From assembly GCF_019670125.1 (NCBI RefSeq), contig NZ_AP023033.1:1973001-2037000 (forward strand): a stretch of 64,000 nt of DNA, read 5' to 3'. The stretch comes from Agarivorans aestuarii. Its GTDB lineage: Bacteria > Pseudomonadota > Gammaproteobacteria > Enterobacterales > Celerinatantimonadaceae. A program made the translations under genes and the position numbers. The notes beneath the pieces were generated by a model. That model was not told where the DNA came from. It searched no databases and was given only the letters and a program-made list of their open reading frames with translations. Positions 36,690 to 46,441 of the stretch are shown here, one piece after another (the first letter of the stretch is position 1; every line of letters begins with the position of its first letter).

Positions 36690-37375
36690 CAGCCAATATA
36701 TTAGCTTTAGATACTTCAACCGAAAACTGCTCTGTTGCCTTGCAATGGAAGGGTGAAGTGATCAGCAAGCAAGAATACAGCCCGCGCGACCACACTCAAA
36801 AGATCTTGCCGTTTGTGGAGCAAATATTAGCGGAAGCAGGTGTAAGCTTAACTCAACTGGATGCCATTGCTTTTGGCCGCGGGCCAGGTAGTTTTACCGG
36901 TGTACGTATTGGCGTAGCTACCGCGCAAGGTTTGGCATTTGGTGCAGATAAACCGATGGTTGCAGTGTCAACGTTGCAAGCCATGGCGCAGCAAGCTTAT
37001 GTTAATCATGCCTCAGAGCGTTGCTTGGCAGCCATTGATGCACGCATGGGCGAAGTATACTGGGGTGAATATCACTTAGAACAAGGTTTGATGCGCTTGG
37101 TTGACCAAGAGTTAGTGATTAAGCCTGAGCTACTCGAAGCAAGTGCTAATAAGGCCGCAGCGGTTGGCACAGGTTGGCAAACCTATAAAGAACTATTGAG
37201 TGGTCAATTTTCTGGCGTAAGCGTACTAGATTCGGTGTTATACCCGGCGGCACGAGATATGCTTAGTTATGCTCAATATGCTTTTGAACGTGGCGACCTT
37301 GTTGCTGCCGAAAACGCAGAACCGGTGTATCTTCGAGATAAAGTCACTTGGAAAAAACTTCCAGGTAGAGAATAG
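36686..37375 (+). CDS. tsaB: tRNA t6A synthesis protein TsaB
   Basis: A 229-residue ASKHA-fold protein that partners TsaD in forming N6-threonylcarbamoyl adenosine at tRNA position 37. ILALDTSTENCSVAL, IAFGRGPGSFTGVRIG and AAIDARMGEVYWG are its typical motifs. The yoaA-tsaB overlap matches the order in many gammaproteobacteria, where yeaZ follows yoaA. Confidence 0.95.
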   Translation: MTANILALDTSTENCSVALQWKGEVISKQEYSPRDHTQKILPFVEQILAEAGVSLTQLDAIAFGRGPGSFTGVRIGVATAQGLAFGADKPMVAVSTLQAMAQQAYVNHASERCLAAIDARMGEVYWGEYHLEQGLMRLVDQELVIKPELLEASANKAAAVGTGWQTYKELLSGQFSGVSVLDSVLYPAARDMLSYAQYAFERGDLVAAENAEPVYLRDKVTWKKLPGRE

Positions 37376-37391
37376 TTAAAGGATAAATAAT

Positions 37392-37655
37392 TTGAAAATT
37401 CAGGGCCTTGGCCAGCCCATACCGCAACAGCCTAAAGTTAAGCAGGCAAGTAGTAGTACCGAGTTAAGTACCGCTACTCAAGCGCCAAAAGGCGTAGTGC
37501 CATGGGCGGTAATGGATGAAAAAAGTGTAGAGAAGCTCCGCTATGACCAAAATATTGGCAGTGGCGGAGAGGCTGTGTCTCACTATCAAGATGTTGCTAA
37601 TCAACTTAAGCGCCAACAAGTGAATGAAATGTTCGGCATCGACTTGTTTGCCTAA
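37392..37655 (+). CDS. Small hypothetical protein ending in IDLFA
   Basis: An 87-residue protein from TTG 37392, with AAAGGA 8 bases upstream. It is Gln/Pro/Ser-rich at the N-terminus (QGLGQPIPQQPKVKQASSS), then has a short helical region (HYQDVANQLKRQQVNEMFGIDLFA). The C-terminal IDLF recalls the end of the 71-residue protein at 34490. It follows tsaB by 16 bases, so they are probably co-transcribed. Family not recognised. Confidence 0.65.
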   Translation: MKIQGLGQPIPQQPKVKQASSSTELSTATQAPKGVVPWAVMDEKSVEKLRYDQNIGSGGEAVSHYQDVANQLKRQQVNEMFGIDLFA

Positions 37656-37674
37656 CTCGGCTTTTCTCATATCC

Positions 37675-38508
37675 ATGCTCAGTGAATCCTGCCTTCCCAA
37701 AAGCAAACTTGCTTACCTAGAACAAACAACCGACAGCCCATACTGTTTATTAATGTTGCATGGTTGGATGGACAACGCTGCTAGTTTCATTCCTGTTATT
37801 CACCAGCTACCTACTAGTCACTGTATTGCTTTAGACTTTCCTGGACATGGCCTTTCGCCACACCGACAAGATTATTATCACTTTGTTGACTACGTAGACG
37901 ATGTGTATGTTGCATTAAATGAGCTCAACCTTAGTAAACCAGTTATCTTAGTAGGCCATTCTTTGGGAGCGCTCGTGGCCAGTTGCTTTGCTGCGGCATT
38001 TCCTGAGCAACTTAGTGGCTTAGTATGTATTGATGGCATTGGACCTTTAAGTTTGGCAAGCCATGAAACGTCTACGCATTTAGCTAAAGCGATTCGTCAA
38101 AGACAGCAACTAAAACCCGCCAAAGGTTTTGCAGAGCTAGATTATGCCGTGGCCCTGCGAGCTAAAACTAACGCGATTAGCACTGAAAATAGCCGTTTAC
38201 TAGTAGAGCGCGCTACTATTCAGTGTGAAGGGTTGTGGTATTGGCGGCATGACGAAAAACTAAAACTTAGCTCACCTTTACGTTTTAGTGAAGAACAAGC
38301 CAAACAGATTTGCCAAGCAGTTGTAACACCTTGTTTATTGCTAACAGCAAGTGAGCATCCTTTACTTAAGCCAGATTACATTGCCTTGCGCCAGCAATGG
38401 TTTAACAATATTCAAACACAACTACTAAGTGGTGGTCACCACTTGCATATGCAAAATCCGCATGCTACAGCTCAGTTACTTCACGACTTTATTAAAACAA
38501 TTGTTTGA
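37675..38508 (+). CDS. Alpha/beta-fold hydrolase
   Basis: About 277 residues from ATG 37675, chosen because the longer frame would overlap the previous gene. LMLHGWMDNAASF is the oxyanion-hole loop, LVGHSLGALVAS the nucleophile elbow with Ser, LLTASEHPLL probably supplies the acid, and SGGHHLHMQNP the catalytic His. Such enzymes near yoaA-tsaB are common in marine gammaproteobacteria. Substrate unknown; an esterase role is likely. Confidence 0.85.
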   Translation: MLSESCLPKSKLAYLEQTTDSPYCLLMLHGWMDNAASFIPVIHQLPTSHCIALDFPGHGLSPHRQDYYHFVDYVDDVYVALNELNLSKPVILVGHSLGALVASCFAAAFPEQLSGLVCIDGIGPLSLASHETSTHLAKAIRQRQQLKPAKGFAELDYAVALRAKTNAISTENSRLLVERATIQCEGLWYWRHDEKLKLSSPLRFSEEQAKQICQAVVTPCLLLTASEHPLLKPDYIALRQQWFNNIQTQLLSGGHHLHMQNPHATAQLLHDFIKTIV

Positions 38509-38706
38509 AGCACTTCACTGTTTTTGAACTTACACTCTACGCTTAATGTTAATATATTGTTATTTTAAACGCCGTATGAAACAATCGTTTGAAATCTTAG
38601 AGCTAAAGCTCTAAGGCCAGTAATGTCGCCAAGTGCATAATAAAATTCACAATAAACTTGGTGGGCAATTTATACTTAATGTAATTGAATTGTTTAGGAG
38701 AACTGC

Positions 38707-40368
38707 GTGGATAAGGTTTGGCTTAATCGATACCCTAAGGATGTTCCTGCAGAGATAGACTCAGCACGTTATCAAACATTGCTTGATGTCTTCGAAGAAG
38801 GCGCAGCCAAACATGCCGACAGAGTAGCATTTATTAACATGGGCCAGGTGATGACCTATCGCCGCCTCGAAGAGCAATCTCGAGCCTTTGCTGCTTATCT
38901 TCAAAACGAATTAAAGCTAAAAGCGGGTGACCGCGTTGCTTTAATGATGCCCAATCTGCTGCAGTATCCCATCTGTTTGTTTGGTGCTTTACGTGCCGGC
39001 ATGGTTGTGGTGAATGTAAACCCGTTGTATACCCCACGCGAGCTCAAGCATCAGCTAAATGATAGTGGCGCAAAGGCCATTGTAATTGTCTCTAACTTTG
39101 CTCACATATTAGAAGAAATTGTGGAAGAAACCGGGGTAGAGCATGTAGTGCTAACTCGCCTAGGTGACCAGCTTTCTGCCACAAAACGTACCTTAGTTAA
39201 CTTTGTGGTTAAGTACGTGAAGAAAATGGTGCCTAAGTATCATTTGCCACATGCACAATCCTTGCGTTATGTATTGTCGAAAGGTCAGCATTTACAATAT
39301 GTTCGCCCAGAGATCCAAAGCGAAGATTTAGCCTTTTTACAATACACGGGTGGCACAACCGGTGTGGCTAAAGGCGCCATGTTGTCACATAAAAATATGG
39401 TGGCCAATTTACTGCAAGCGCTAGGCATTGTTGGCCCCTGTTTGCGCGAAGGCAAAGAGGTAGTGGTAACCGCTTTGCCGCTCTACCACATCTTTGCCTT
39501 AACGGCTAACTGCATGGTGTTTTTCGCAATGGGTTGTCAGAACCTTCTCATTACCAATCCTCGCGATATTCCTACTTTTACTAAAGAGTTGGCTAAAACC
39601 CCATTTACCGCCATTACCGGCGTGAACACCTTGTTTAACGCGCTGCTTAATCATGAAGATTTTGCCAAGCTCGATTTCTCACGTTTACGCCTTTCATTAG
39701 GTGGTGGCATGTCGGTGCAGCGTGCGGTTGCAGAGCGTTGGCAGGAAGTCACCGGCTCTCGATTGATCGAAGGTTACGGTTTAACCGAATGTGCGCCGTT
39801 GGTAACTGTATGCCCTTATGACTTAGAAGCTTATAACGGCAGTATTGGCCTTCCGGCGCCTTCTACCGATATCAAGCTGGTGGGCGAAGATGGAGAGGAA
39901 GTGGCTGATGGAGAATCAGGTGAGATCTTGGTTAAAGGCCCGCAGGTTATGCAGGGCTATTGGCAACGCCCTGAAGCTACTGAAGAATCAATGCCTGGAG
40001 GCTGGTTTGCCACGGGCGATATTGCCACAGTAGATGAACAAGGTTTCTTCCACATTGTGGACCGTAAAAAAGACATGATTTTGGTATCGGGCTTTAACGT
40101 ATTCCCTAATGAAGTGGAAGAAGTTGTGGCCAGTAATGCCAAGGTACTAGAAGTTGCAGCGGTAGGTGTTCCCAACGATGTTAGCGGCGAAACGGTAAAA
40201 GTTTTTGTGGTTAAGAAAGATGAGTCGCTTACCGAGAAACAAGTTATCGAGCATTGCCGTGAGTTTCTTACTGCTTATAAAGTACCTAAGTTGGTGGAGT
40301 TTAGAGATGAACTTCCTAAAACAAATGTGGGTAAGATCTTACGTAGAGCCTTGCGTGAAGAGGCATAA
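38707..40368 (+). CDS. fadD: Long-chain fatty acid-CoA ligase
   Basis: A 553-residue adenylate-forming enzyme that activates fatty acids with ATP and CoA at the inner membrane. The start is GTG 38707, with AGGAG 6 bases upstream. [13 protein letters not shown] is the P-loop, [11 protein letters not shown] the A5 motif, FATGDIA, and [14 protein letters not shown] the hinge region; [14 protein letters not shown] holds the catalytic Lys. Full length. The upstream 198 bases hold an imperfect AACN3-like PsrA resemblance that I did not accept. Confidence 0.95.
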   Translation: MDKVWLNRYPKDVPAEIDSARYQTLLDVFEEGAAKHADRVAFINMGQVMTYRRLEEQSRAFAAYLQNELKLKAGDRVALMMPNLLQYPICLFGALRAGMVVVNVNPLYTPRELKHQLNDSGAKAIVIVSNFAHILEEIVEETGVEHVVLTRLGDQLSATKRTLVNFVVKYVKKMVPKYHLPHAQSLRYVLSKGQHLQYVRPEIQSEDLAFLQYTGGTTGVAKGAMLSHKNMVANLLQALGIVGPCLREGKEVVVTALPLYHIFALTANCMVFFAMGCQNLLITNPRDIPTFTKELAKTPFTAITGVNTLFNALLNHEDFAKLDFSRLRLSLGGGMSVQRAVAERWQEVTGSRLIEGYGLTECAPLVTVCPYDLEAYNGSIGLPAPSTDIKLVGEDGEEVADGESGEILVKGPQVMQGYWQRPEATEESMPGGWFATGDIATVDEQGFFHIVDRKKDMILVSGFNVFPNEVEEVVASNAKVLEVAAVGVPNDVSGETVKVFVVKKDESLTEKQVIEHCREFLTAYKVPKLVEFRDELPKTNVGKILRRALREEA

Positions 40369-40417
40369 ACCGTAAAATGGTGATTATTAAGATGCTTTCC
40401 ACTAGGACGCCGTAATT

Positions 40418-41539
40418 TTGGCAGACGTAAACTTCGATATGATAGAAACAGAGGCGCAACTTGCGCCTCTGTTACGTTTTTTAAATGAGCAAGAGGCAAT
40501 GGTACTTGCCATTGACACAGAGTTTGTTCGCACTCGTACTTACTACGCTCAGCTTGGTTTACTGCAAATCTTTGATGGCCAACAATGCTATTTGATTGAT
40601 CCTCTAAAAGTAGAAATGGCGCCCTTGTGGGAAGCATTAGCTAAGCACCATTGGGTACTTCACGCCTTTAGTGAAGATCTCGAAATCATTCAGCGTGTGA
40701 GCGGTAAGTTTGGCCTTAGTGTATTTGATACGCAAGTAGGGGCTGCTTTTTTAGGTCACGGTATTAGCTTGGGTTATCAGCGCTTTATTGATACAGAATT
40801 GGATATTCAATTAGACAAAGGTGAATCGCGCACCGACTGGTTAGCACGTCCCTTACGTTCTTCTCAATTAGAATATGCGGCCTTGGATGTTATTTACCTC
40901 TTACCTGCGTATTTAAAGATTCAACAACAGCTTAAAGATGAAGGGCGGTTTGTTGCGGCGCTTGAAGAAAGTGCACGTTTAGCTGCGCTTAAAAAGCGGG
41001 TGTTTAATCAAGACGAAGCCTATAAAGATATTAAGAATGCATGGAAGCTAAACCCACAGCAACTTGCTGTTTTACAGGTATTAGCACGTTGGCGCGCCCA
41101 ACAAGCTGCTAGCCGAGATTTAGCCATTAACAATGTTGTTCATGGTGATAGTTTATGGGCTTTGGCGCGTTATCAGCCAAGTACTATGGAACAACTTCAG
41201 CGTCTTGGTTTGCCACCGCAAGAATTACGGATACATGGGCAGCGTTTGTTAAAGTTAGTAAAACAAGGGCAACAAACTAAAACCATAGATTTTCCACAGG
41301 CCATTAAACGTATTGTTGATTACCCAGATTACAAGAAAAGTATTCAAGAACTGAAAAAAGTAGTGGCTAAAGTTGCCGAAGAGTCAGGCTTACCAGAAGA
41401 TGTATTGGCGAGTAAGAAAATGCTTAATCAATATCTAAGTTGGCTTTGGGAAGAAAACCGGCAAGCAGCGGAGTTACCTCTTTTACTTACCGGTTGGCGT
41501 CAGCCTTTATTTGCTAATCACGTTGCTCAGGAAGCGTAA
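40418..41539 (+). CDS. rnd: Ribonuclease D
   Basis: A 373-residue 3'-5' exoribonuclease acting on tRNA precursors. The DEDDy motifs are [18 protein letters not shown], and [17 protein letters not shown] domain I (about residues 205-285) begins [19 protein letters not shown]. The start is TTG 40418, or ATG 40439 just inside. It lies 49 bp after fadD. Its 3' end overlaps the convergent minE gene by 26 bases. Confidence 0.93.
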   Translation: MADVNFDMIETEAQLAPLLRFLNEQEAMVLAIDTEFVRTRTYYAQLGLLQIFDGQQCYLIDPLKVEMAPLWEALAKHHWVLHAFSEDLEIIQRVSGKFGLSVFDTQVGAAFLGHGISLGYQRFIDTELDIQLDKGESRTDWLARPLRSSQLEYAALDVIYLLPAYLKIQQQLKDEGRFVAALEESARLAALKKRVFNQDEAYKDIKNAWKLNPQQLAVLQVLARWRAQQAASRDLAINNVVHGDSLWALARYQPSTMEQLQRLGLPPQELRIHGQRLLKLVKQGQQTKTIDFPQAIKRIVDYPDYKKSIQELKKVVAKVAEESGLPEDVLASKKMLNQYLSWLWEENRQAAELPLLLTGWRQPLFANHVAQEA

Positions 41540-41777
41540 TATTTAGCTCTAGTACGCTTATATCATCACTCTTATTGTCCAAGCTAACATTCACTTGGTC
41601 TGAGTTAATATCAACGTACTTTTTGATCACTTCTATAATGTCTTGCTTCATCGCAGGCAAGTAATCGGGCCCACTTCGTTGTCCACGTTCGTGGGCAACA
41701 ATAATTTGCAGTCGTTCTTTGGCGGTTGCCGCCGTTTTAGACTGTTTTGACGTTCGAAAGTAGTCTAAAAGAGACAT
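41514..41777 (-). CDS. minE: Cell division topological specificity factor MinE
   Basis: An 87-residue protein: [30 protein letters not shown] is the membrane-targeting and MinD-binding region, followed by the dimerisation domain ([30 protein letters not shown]). It drives MinD off the membrane to give pole-to-pole oscillation. Last gene of minCDE, 2 bp after minD. Confidence 0.97.
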   Translation of the reverse strand: MSLLDYFRTSKQSKTAATAKERLQIIVAHERGQRSGPDYLPAMKQDIIEVIKKYVDINSDQVNVSLDNKSDDISVLELNITLPEQRD

Positions 41778-41779
41778 TG

Positions 41780-42592
41780 TTATCCTCCAAATATGCGGCT
41801 AAATAAGCCTTTCTTTTGTTCTTCTAAAAAGCGGAAATCTACACTTTCACCAATTAAACGGCTTACCGCATCGTCGTAAGCTAAACCAGCATCGCTTTCA
41901 CTATCTAAAATCACTGGTTCACCCGAGTTTGAAGCTTTTAGCACAGCTGGAGATTCAGGAATCACTCCAAGCAAGGGAATAGCCAGAATGTCCTGCACGT
42001 CTTCAACACTTAACATATCGCCACGATTAACCCTTTCTGGGTTGTAGCGGGTTAATAGCAGGTGTTCTTTAACTGGCTCTTTGCCTTGCTCAGCACGTTT
42101 TGATTTGCTGGCTAACATGCCCAAAATTCGATCTGAATCTCGAACCGAAGACACTTCTGGGTTAGTTGTTACAATCGCTTCGTCGGCGAAGTACAAGGCC
42201 ATGATTGCACCGGTTTCGATACCGGCTGGCGAATCACAAACAATGTAGTCAAAACCTTGTTCAGCTAAATCATCTAGTACTTTTTGTACGCCTTCTTTGG
42301 TTAAAGCGTCTTTGTCGCGAGTTTGCGATGCTGGCAAAATGTATAGGTTGTCGGTGCGCTTATCCTTAATCAATGATTGATTAAGGTTAGATTCGCCCTT
42401 GATTACGTTAACAAAATCGTAAACGACTCGACGTTCACAACCCATAATTAAATCAAGGTTACGTAAGCCAATATCAAAATCGATGATTACTGTTTTAAAA
42501 CCTTTGATGGCGAGACCAGTACCAATAGCAGCACTGGAGGTTGTTTTACCTACGCCACCTTTTCCTGAGGTTACAACGATAATCTTAGCCAT
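41780..42592 (-). CDS. minD: Septum site-determining ATPase MinD
   Basis: A 270-residue deviant Walker A ATPase. [15 protein letters not shown] near residue 9 is the loop, [16 protein letters not shown] the switch region, and [11 protein letters not shown] the C-terminal amphipathic membrane helix. It recruits MinC to the membrane to block FtsZ ring assembly near the poles. Lies 30 bp after minC. Confidence 0.98.
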   Translation of the reverse strand: MAKIIVVTSGKGGVGKTTSSAAIGTGLAIKGFKTVIIDFDIGLRNLDLIMGCERRVVYDFVNVIKGESNLNQSLIKDKRTDNLYILPASQTRDKDALTKEGVQKVLDDLAEQGFDYIVCDSPAGIETGAIMALYFADEAIVTTNPEVSSVRDSDRILGMLASKSKRAEQGKEPVKEHLLLTRYNPERVNRGDMLSVEDVQDILAIPLLGVIPESPAVLKASNSGEPVILDSESDAGLAYDDAVSRLIGESVDFRFLEEQKKGLFSRIFGG

Positions 42593-42622
42593 TATCTTTC
42601 CTTTATAAATTCGTTAACCGGG

Positions 42623-43327
42623 TTAACTTAAATTACCAAATACGATTTGCTGGTCTTCTATTTGAATGCATTGCGGCAAATCGGCATGCTCGCCGATTTG
42701 CTCATGCAGCATATAAACACCAGCAATTGAAATAAGTTCTGCTTGCAAGTTTTGGCAAAAAATCTTGCTGTCTTTTCTGCCACTTGCACCTGCGATGGCT
42801 CGGCCTCTTAATGCGCCGTAAATATGTATGTTGCCATCGGCTATTACTTCGGCTCCATTTCCTACGGAGCCAATCACTACTAAGTCGGTATTTTGCGCAT
42901 AAATTTGTTGGCCAGAGCGAATTTGACCACGAACAATTTTGCTGGGAACTACCGAGGGAGCAGCGGGAGGAGTGGGGGCTTTTTCTTCTGTTGGTTCGCT
43001 TGGTTTAGCTGTTGCTTGTTGCGAGCCACTGGTCATAACTGCTAAGCCTGCAGCACGAGCTGCGGTTTTTTGCTCGGCGGTTTTACAGCCAGTTACACCC
43101 ACTAATACAAAGTCTTGAGCTTCAACTATTTCTTTAAGTTGGTCGAAGTCAAAATCACTATCCACTTCACTAATATTTACTACGATAGGTGCACAATTGA
43201 AGAACTGAGGCGCTTGTGCCACCTTCTCCATAAGTTTGTTATTTAATGACCTTAAGTCATTTTTTCCTAAGTAAACGACTGAAAGGGTAAAGTTTGTCCC
43301 TTTAAACTCTATTTCCTGTCCGGACAT
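42623..43327 (-). CDS. minC: Septum site-determining inhibitor MinC
   Basis: A 234-residue protein. Residues 1-105 are the FtsZ-inhibiting N-domain, followed by a Pro/Ala/Glu linker ([19 protein letters not shown]), then the beta-helix C-domain ([49 protein letters not shown]) that binds MinD. First gene of minCDE, divergent from ycgL across 113 bp. Confidence 0.97.
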   Translation of the reverse strand: MSGQEIEFKGTNFTLSVVYLGKNDLRSLNNKLMEKVAQAPQFFNCAPIVVNISEVDSDFDFDQLKEIVEAQDFVLVGVTGCKTAEQKTAARAAGLAVMTSGSQQATAKPSEPTEEKAPTPPAAPSVVPSKIVRGQIRSGQQIYAQNTDLVVIGSVGNGAEVIADGNIHIYGALRGRAIAGASGRKDSKIFCQNLQAELISIAGVYMLHEQIGEHADLPQCIQIEDQQIVFGNLS

Positions 43328-43440
43328 GAACAGCGGATTCCTTTTTACATTTGTATACGAGCGATGACGCTACACCATATATTCTGATATAGTCTGCGTT
43401 TTAGCATAACCTGATCAGTGCCTAGGATACTAACATTTTC

Positions 43441-43725
43441 ATGTTCTGTGCAGTCTATAAAAGTCTCAAAAAACAGCAAACTTATCTCTATATTGAGAAG
43501 AAAGACGATTTTTCGAAAGTTCCAGCCTCGTTAATCGAATTAATGGGCGCTAAGGAGCTCGTTATGTTGGTGCCTAAACGACCAACTAAAGATTTTGCTA
43601 GTGTAAAAATTGACGCCATAGAAGCCGCGTTTAAAGAGCAAGGCTACTATTTGCAACTTCCACCACCTCCAGAGAATTATCTCAAACAGCATTTAGCCGA
43701 GCAGGCTAAAGCTAAAAACCAATAG
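43441..43725 (+). CDS. ycgL: YcgL domain protein
   Basis: A 94-residue protein with the YcgL fold: MFCAVYKSLKKQQTYLYIEKKDDFSKVP and GAKELVMLV, ending in a GYYLQLPPPPENYL tail. The family is found next to minC across gammaproteobacteria. Its role is not settled. The start ATG 43441 is 113 bp from the divergent minC start. Confidence 0.93.
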   Translation: MFCAVYKSLKKQQTYLYIEKKDDFSKVPASLIELMGAKELVMLVPKRPTKDFASVKIDAIEAAFKEQGYYLQLPPPPENYLKQHLAEQAKAKNQ

Positions 43726-43738
43726 AAAGGGGACGTTA

Positions 43739-44704
43739 GTGAAAAGAATTATCAGTGCGGTGCTCTTCTCGGCTGCCTTCTCGTTACACGCTGAACCGGG
43801 CTTTGATAACTACGTTGAACAACTTAAATTAGAAGCGGCAGAGCAGGGGATCTCTCAGCAAACCATTGATGCTGCTTTTACTAATACTAAATTTTACCAA
43901 CGTGCAGTAAAGGCAGATAAACAGCAACCTGAGTTTAAACTCACCTTAGACACATACTTGCCACGCGCCGTGCCTGATTGGAAGGTGCAACAAGCTCGCG
44001 CTTTATACAAAAAGCATTATCCTTTACTAAAAGAGATTGAGAAAAAATATAAGGTGCAACCTCGCTTTATTATTGCCTTATGGGGCGTAGAATCTAACTT
44101 TGGTAAGTTTACAGGCAACTACAATGTAGTGTCGGCGCTTTCAACTATGTCTTTTGAAGGGCGTCGAGAAGCGTTTTTCAAGAAAGAATTGATGAATGCG
44201 CTTCGTATTTTAGATGCCGGACATATTGAGCCGAACAAAATGAAGGGCTCTTGGGCCGGCGCAATGGGCCAAGTGCAGTTTATGCCAAGCTCGTTTCTCG
44301 CTTACGCGCAAGATTTTGATGGCGATGGTAATAGCGATATTTGGAACAATACCGCAGATGCCTTGGCCTCAGCCGCTAACTATTTAGCCCAAAGTGGTTG
44401 GAGTGATGATCTCACCTGGGGTAGACAAGTTCAGCTACCTAAAGATTATGACAGTGCTAACTCGGGGTTAAAAATCACTAAAAGCTTGAGCGAATGGCAG
44501 GCTTTGGGTGTTCGCCGTTATGACGGTAGTGATTTACCTACTCGCGATATTACAGCCTCTATCGTTCAACCTGATGATGCACAAGGCCGCGCTTATTTAG
44601 CCTACGATAATTATCGCGTGTTAATGAAGTGGAATCGTTCACACTACTTTGTAGCAGCAGTTGGCACACTGGCTGACCGTATTTCTTATCCGCCGGTGTT
44701 TTAA
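43739..44704 (+). CDS. MltB-family lytic murein transglycosylase
   Basis: A 321-residue exported enzyme from GTG 43739, with AAAGGGGACG upstream. Signal peptide residues 1-18 end at SLHA. The catalytic Glu lies in IALWGVESNFGKFTG, and MKGSWAGAMGQVQFMPSSF and DFDGDGNSDIWNN are conserved family segments. It cuts peptidoglycan glycan strands to 1,6-anhydro ends. No lipobox Cys is seen, so it is probably soluble in the periplasm, unlike E. coli MltB. It is inserted between ycgL and ycgM, which adjoin in E. coli. Confidence 0.9.
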   Translation: MKRIISAVLFSAAFSLHAEPGFDNYVEQLKLEAAEQGISQQTIDAAFTNTKFYQRAVKADKQQPEFKLTLDTYLPRAVPDWKVQQARALYKKHYPLLKEIEKKYKVQPRFIIALWGVESNFGKFTGNYNVVSALSTMSFEGRREAFFKKELMNALRILDAGHIEPNKMKGSWAGAMGQVQFMPSSFLAYAQDFDGDGNSDIWNNTADALASAANYLAQSGWSDDLTWGRQVQLPKDYDSANSGLKITKSLSEWQALGVRRYDGSDLPTRDITASIVQPDDAQGRAYLAYDNYRVLMKWNRSHYFVAAVGTLADRISYPPVF

Positions 44705-44705
44705 G

Positions 44706-45371
44706 ATGTATCAACATAAAGACTGTAACGGTAATCCAATTGAGCTTTCGCCAAGTAAAGCGGTTTGTGTTGGCCAAAACTATGCCGCACACATGCAAGA
44801 AATGGGGGGAGCGCCGGCAAAACAAGCGGTGTTTTTTAATAAACCGCCCAGTGCTTTTATCAGCTTTGATAACGGTGTTGCCATTCCCACAGGCTTGGGC
44901 GAGGTTCACTACGAATTAGAGCTTGCCTTGCTTATTGGCAAGCCGCTAAAAAACGCGACTAAAGACGATTTGAAAGACGCTGTTTGGGGTTACGCTGCGG
45001 CCTTAGATTTAACCTTACGCGATATTCAGCTAGAACTTAAGCAACGTGGTCATCCATGGGAGAGGGCTAAAGCCTTCGACAATAGTTGTGTGCTTAGTGC
45101 TTTTAAACCACTTGCTTGTTTAAGTGATCTCAATGATGTCGCTTTGCAACTAAAACAAAACGGTGAAACAAAACAGCAGGGCAGTAGCAGCCAGATGATC
45201 CGCACAATTGAAGCCTTGTTAATTGAGGCTTCTCAGTGTTTTAGTCTACAAGCTGGTGATGTTCTGCTTACCGGCACCCCTGCCGGGGTTGGGCCTTTAG
45301 AAGCTGGAGATAAGCTATCATTAACCGTTGCCGATATAGAGCTAGAAACAGAGGTTGTAATAAGTGAGTGA
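44706..45371 (+). CDS. ycgM: YcgM-type fumarylacetoacetate hydrolase family protein
   Basis: About 221 residues from ATG 44706, directly after the transglycosylase stop. VCVGQNYAAHMQEMG, the metal-binding VHYELELALLIG and LLTGTPAGVGPLEAGD are FAH-fold motifs. Relatives hydrolyse acylpyruvates or decarboxylate oxaloacetate. The neighbour order ycgL-ycgM-ycgN matches E. coli. It overlaps ycgN by 8 bases. Confidence 0.9.
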   Translation: MYQHKDCNGNPIELSPSKAVCVGQNYAAHMQEMGGAPAKQAVFFNKPPSAFISFDNGVAIPTGLGEVHYELELALLIGKPLKNATKDDLKDAVWGYAAALDLTLRDIQLELKQRGHPWERAKAFDNSCVLSAFKPLACLSDLNDVALQLKQNGETKQQGSSSQMIRTIEALLIEASQCFSLQAGDVLLTGTPAGVGPLEAGDKLSLTVADIELETEVVISE

Positions 45372-45819
45372 AGTAAGATTTTGGGAAACCAAAACCTTGG
45401 CGCAGATGAATGCCCAAGAATGGGAGTCATTGTGTGACGGCTGCGGAAAATGTTGTTTGTCGAAGTTGATAGACGAAGACACCGATGAGCTCTATTACAC
45501 CAACATCGCATGTGTATTACTTAATAGCAAAAGCTGTCGATGCAGTGATTATGAAAACCGTTTTGCCAAAGTACCCGACTGCGTGAAAATCAGCCTAGAT
45601 GATATTGATGCCTTTCATTGGCTGCCGCCAAGTTGTGCTTACAAACGCTTGATTGAAGGTAAACCTTTGCCGCAGTGGCATCCTTTACTTAACAAAGGTA
45701 AGGCCTCTGAGATGCATAAACGCGGGGCCTCGATACGCGGTAAAATTGTTTGTGAAAGCCAGTTAACTGGCCCGTCGCAAGATTACATTGTGCGCTGGCC
45801 CTTGGATGAATGCGAATAG
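45364..45819 (+). CDS. ycgN: YcgN family cysteine-cluster protein
   Basis: A 151-residue protein from GTG 45364. LCDGCGKCCLSKLIDEDTDELYYTNIACVLLN and KSCRCSDYENRFAKVPDCVKI contain the cysteine set of the UPF0153/CxxCxxCC family, which probably binds iron or zinc. IDAFHWLPPSCAYK is typical of YcgN. Function unknown. It overlaps ycgM, implying coupled translation, and is closed by a strong terminator. Confidence 0.92.
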   Translation: MSEVRFWETKTLAQMNAQEWESLCDGCGKCCLSKLIDEDTDELYYTNIACVLLNSKSCRCSDYENRFAKVPDCVKISLDDIDAFHWLPPSCAYKRLIEGKPLPQWHPLLNKGKASEMHKRGASIRGKIVCESQLTGPSQDYIVRWPLDECE

Positions 45820-45844
45820 TTGCACTTGTGGTCCAGTACCTAAT

Positions 45845-45873
45845 AAAAAAGCCCGCTTAAAGCGGGCTTTTTA
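45845..45873. terminator. Bidirectional terminator between ycgN and dsbB
   Basis: Stem AAAGCCCGCTT / AAGCGGGCTTT with an A-run on the left and a T-run on the right, between two converging genes. Confidence 0.88.
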
Positions 45874-45880
45874 ATGTGAG

Positions 45881-46390
45881 TTACTTCTTGCGCCATTGTA
45901 GGCCAAAGAAGAGCACGCCAGCGGCTAGCATAACTGCAAAAATCAGTATCAACCATTGCGGCATCGACCAGCCTAAGAACATCCAAGAAATCTTGTCACA
46001 AAAGCCAGTTGGGTTAAATAACCAAGGAACCCATTTGTCTAATGGAGCCCATTCTGGAAAGTTTGCGAAGAAGTCGCAGGTGGCAAAAGGGTTGGGGTTC
46101 ATTTGGTAATCGGTATGGGTTATCGCTAGCTGTAAACCCCAGCCTGCGCTTACTATCCACATACCAAACGCGCTTAGGCGAATGATTAGGTACTGCGGGG
46201 CCATCCAGCCGATAAGGCCTGCAAGCATTAAACCCATCATGGCTACACGTTCATAAATACACATAACGCAAGGGTCGAGCTTCATTACGTGTTGGAAGAA
46301 TAACGCACACAATTCTAGTGATAAGCTACCAATAAAAAGCAGAAACCAAGGTTTACGTTGGTACGGCATGCTGCTTAAAAAGTTGAGCAT
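45881..46390 (-). CDS. dsbB: Disulphide bond formation protein DsbB
   Basis: About 169 residues from ATG 46390; GGAG lies 9 bases upstream. A longer frame would start with a TTG inside the nhaB terminator and is unlikely. The protein has four membrane segments. The first cysteine pair is DPCVMCIYERV, the second lies in CDFF... NPTGFCDKI in the second periplasmic loop. It re-oxidises DsbA and passes electrons to quinones. It follows nhaB, separated by a terminator. Confidence 0.93.
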   Translation of the reverse strand: MLNFLSSMPYQRKPWFLLFIGSLSLELCALFFQHVMKLDPCVMCIYERVAMMGLMLAGLIGWMAPQYLIIRLSAFGMWIVSAGWGLQLAITHTDYQMNPNPFATCDFFANFPEWAPLDKWVPWLFNPTGFCDKISWMFLGWSMPQWLILIFAVMLAAGVLFFGLQWRKK

Positions 46391-46405
46391 AATCAGAAAC
46401 TCCGA

Positions 46406-46437
46406 TAAAAAAAGGCGATGCAAGCATCGCCCTTTTT
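46406..46437 (-). terminator. Terminator after nhaB
   Basis: Stem GGCGATGC / GCATCGCC with a short loop, T-rich on the minus strand. It is between nhaB and dsbB, so dsbB needs its own promoter or readthrough. Confidence 0.85.
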
Positions 46438-46441
46438 AAAT

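Noticed and set aside
38577-38594. Possible PsrA-like site before fadD (GAAACAATCGTTTGAA)
   Set aside because: Only one half resembles the consensus and no PsrA gene is in view; too weak to report as a site.
46391-46423. Longer dsbB start at a TTG
   Set aside because: It lies in the nhaB terminator hairpin; ATG 46390 has a proper ribosome binding site.
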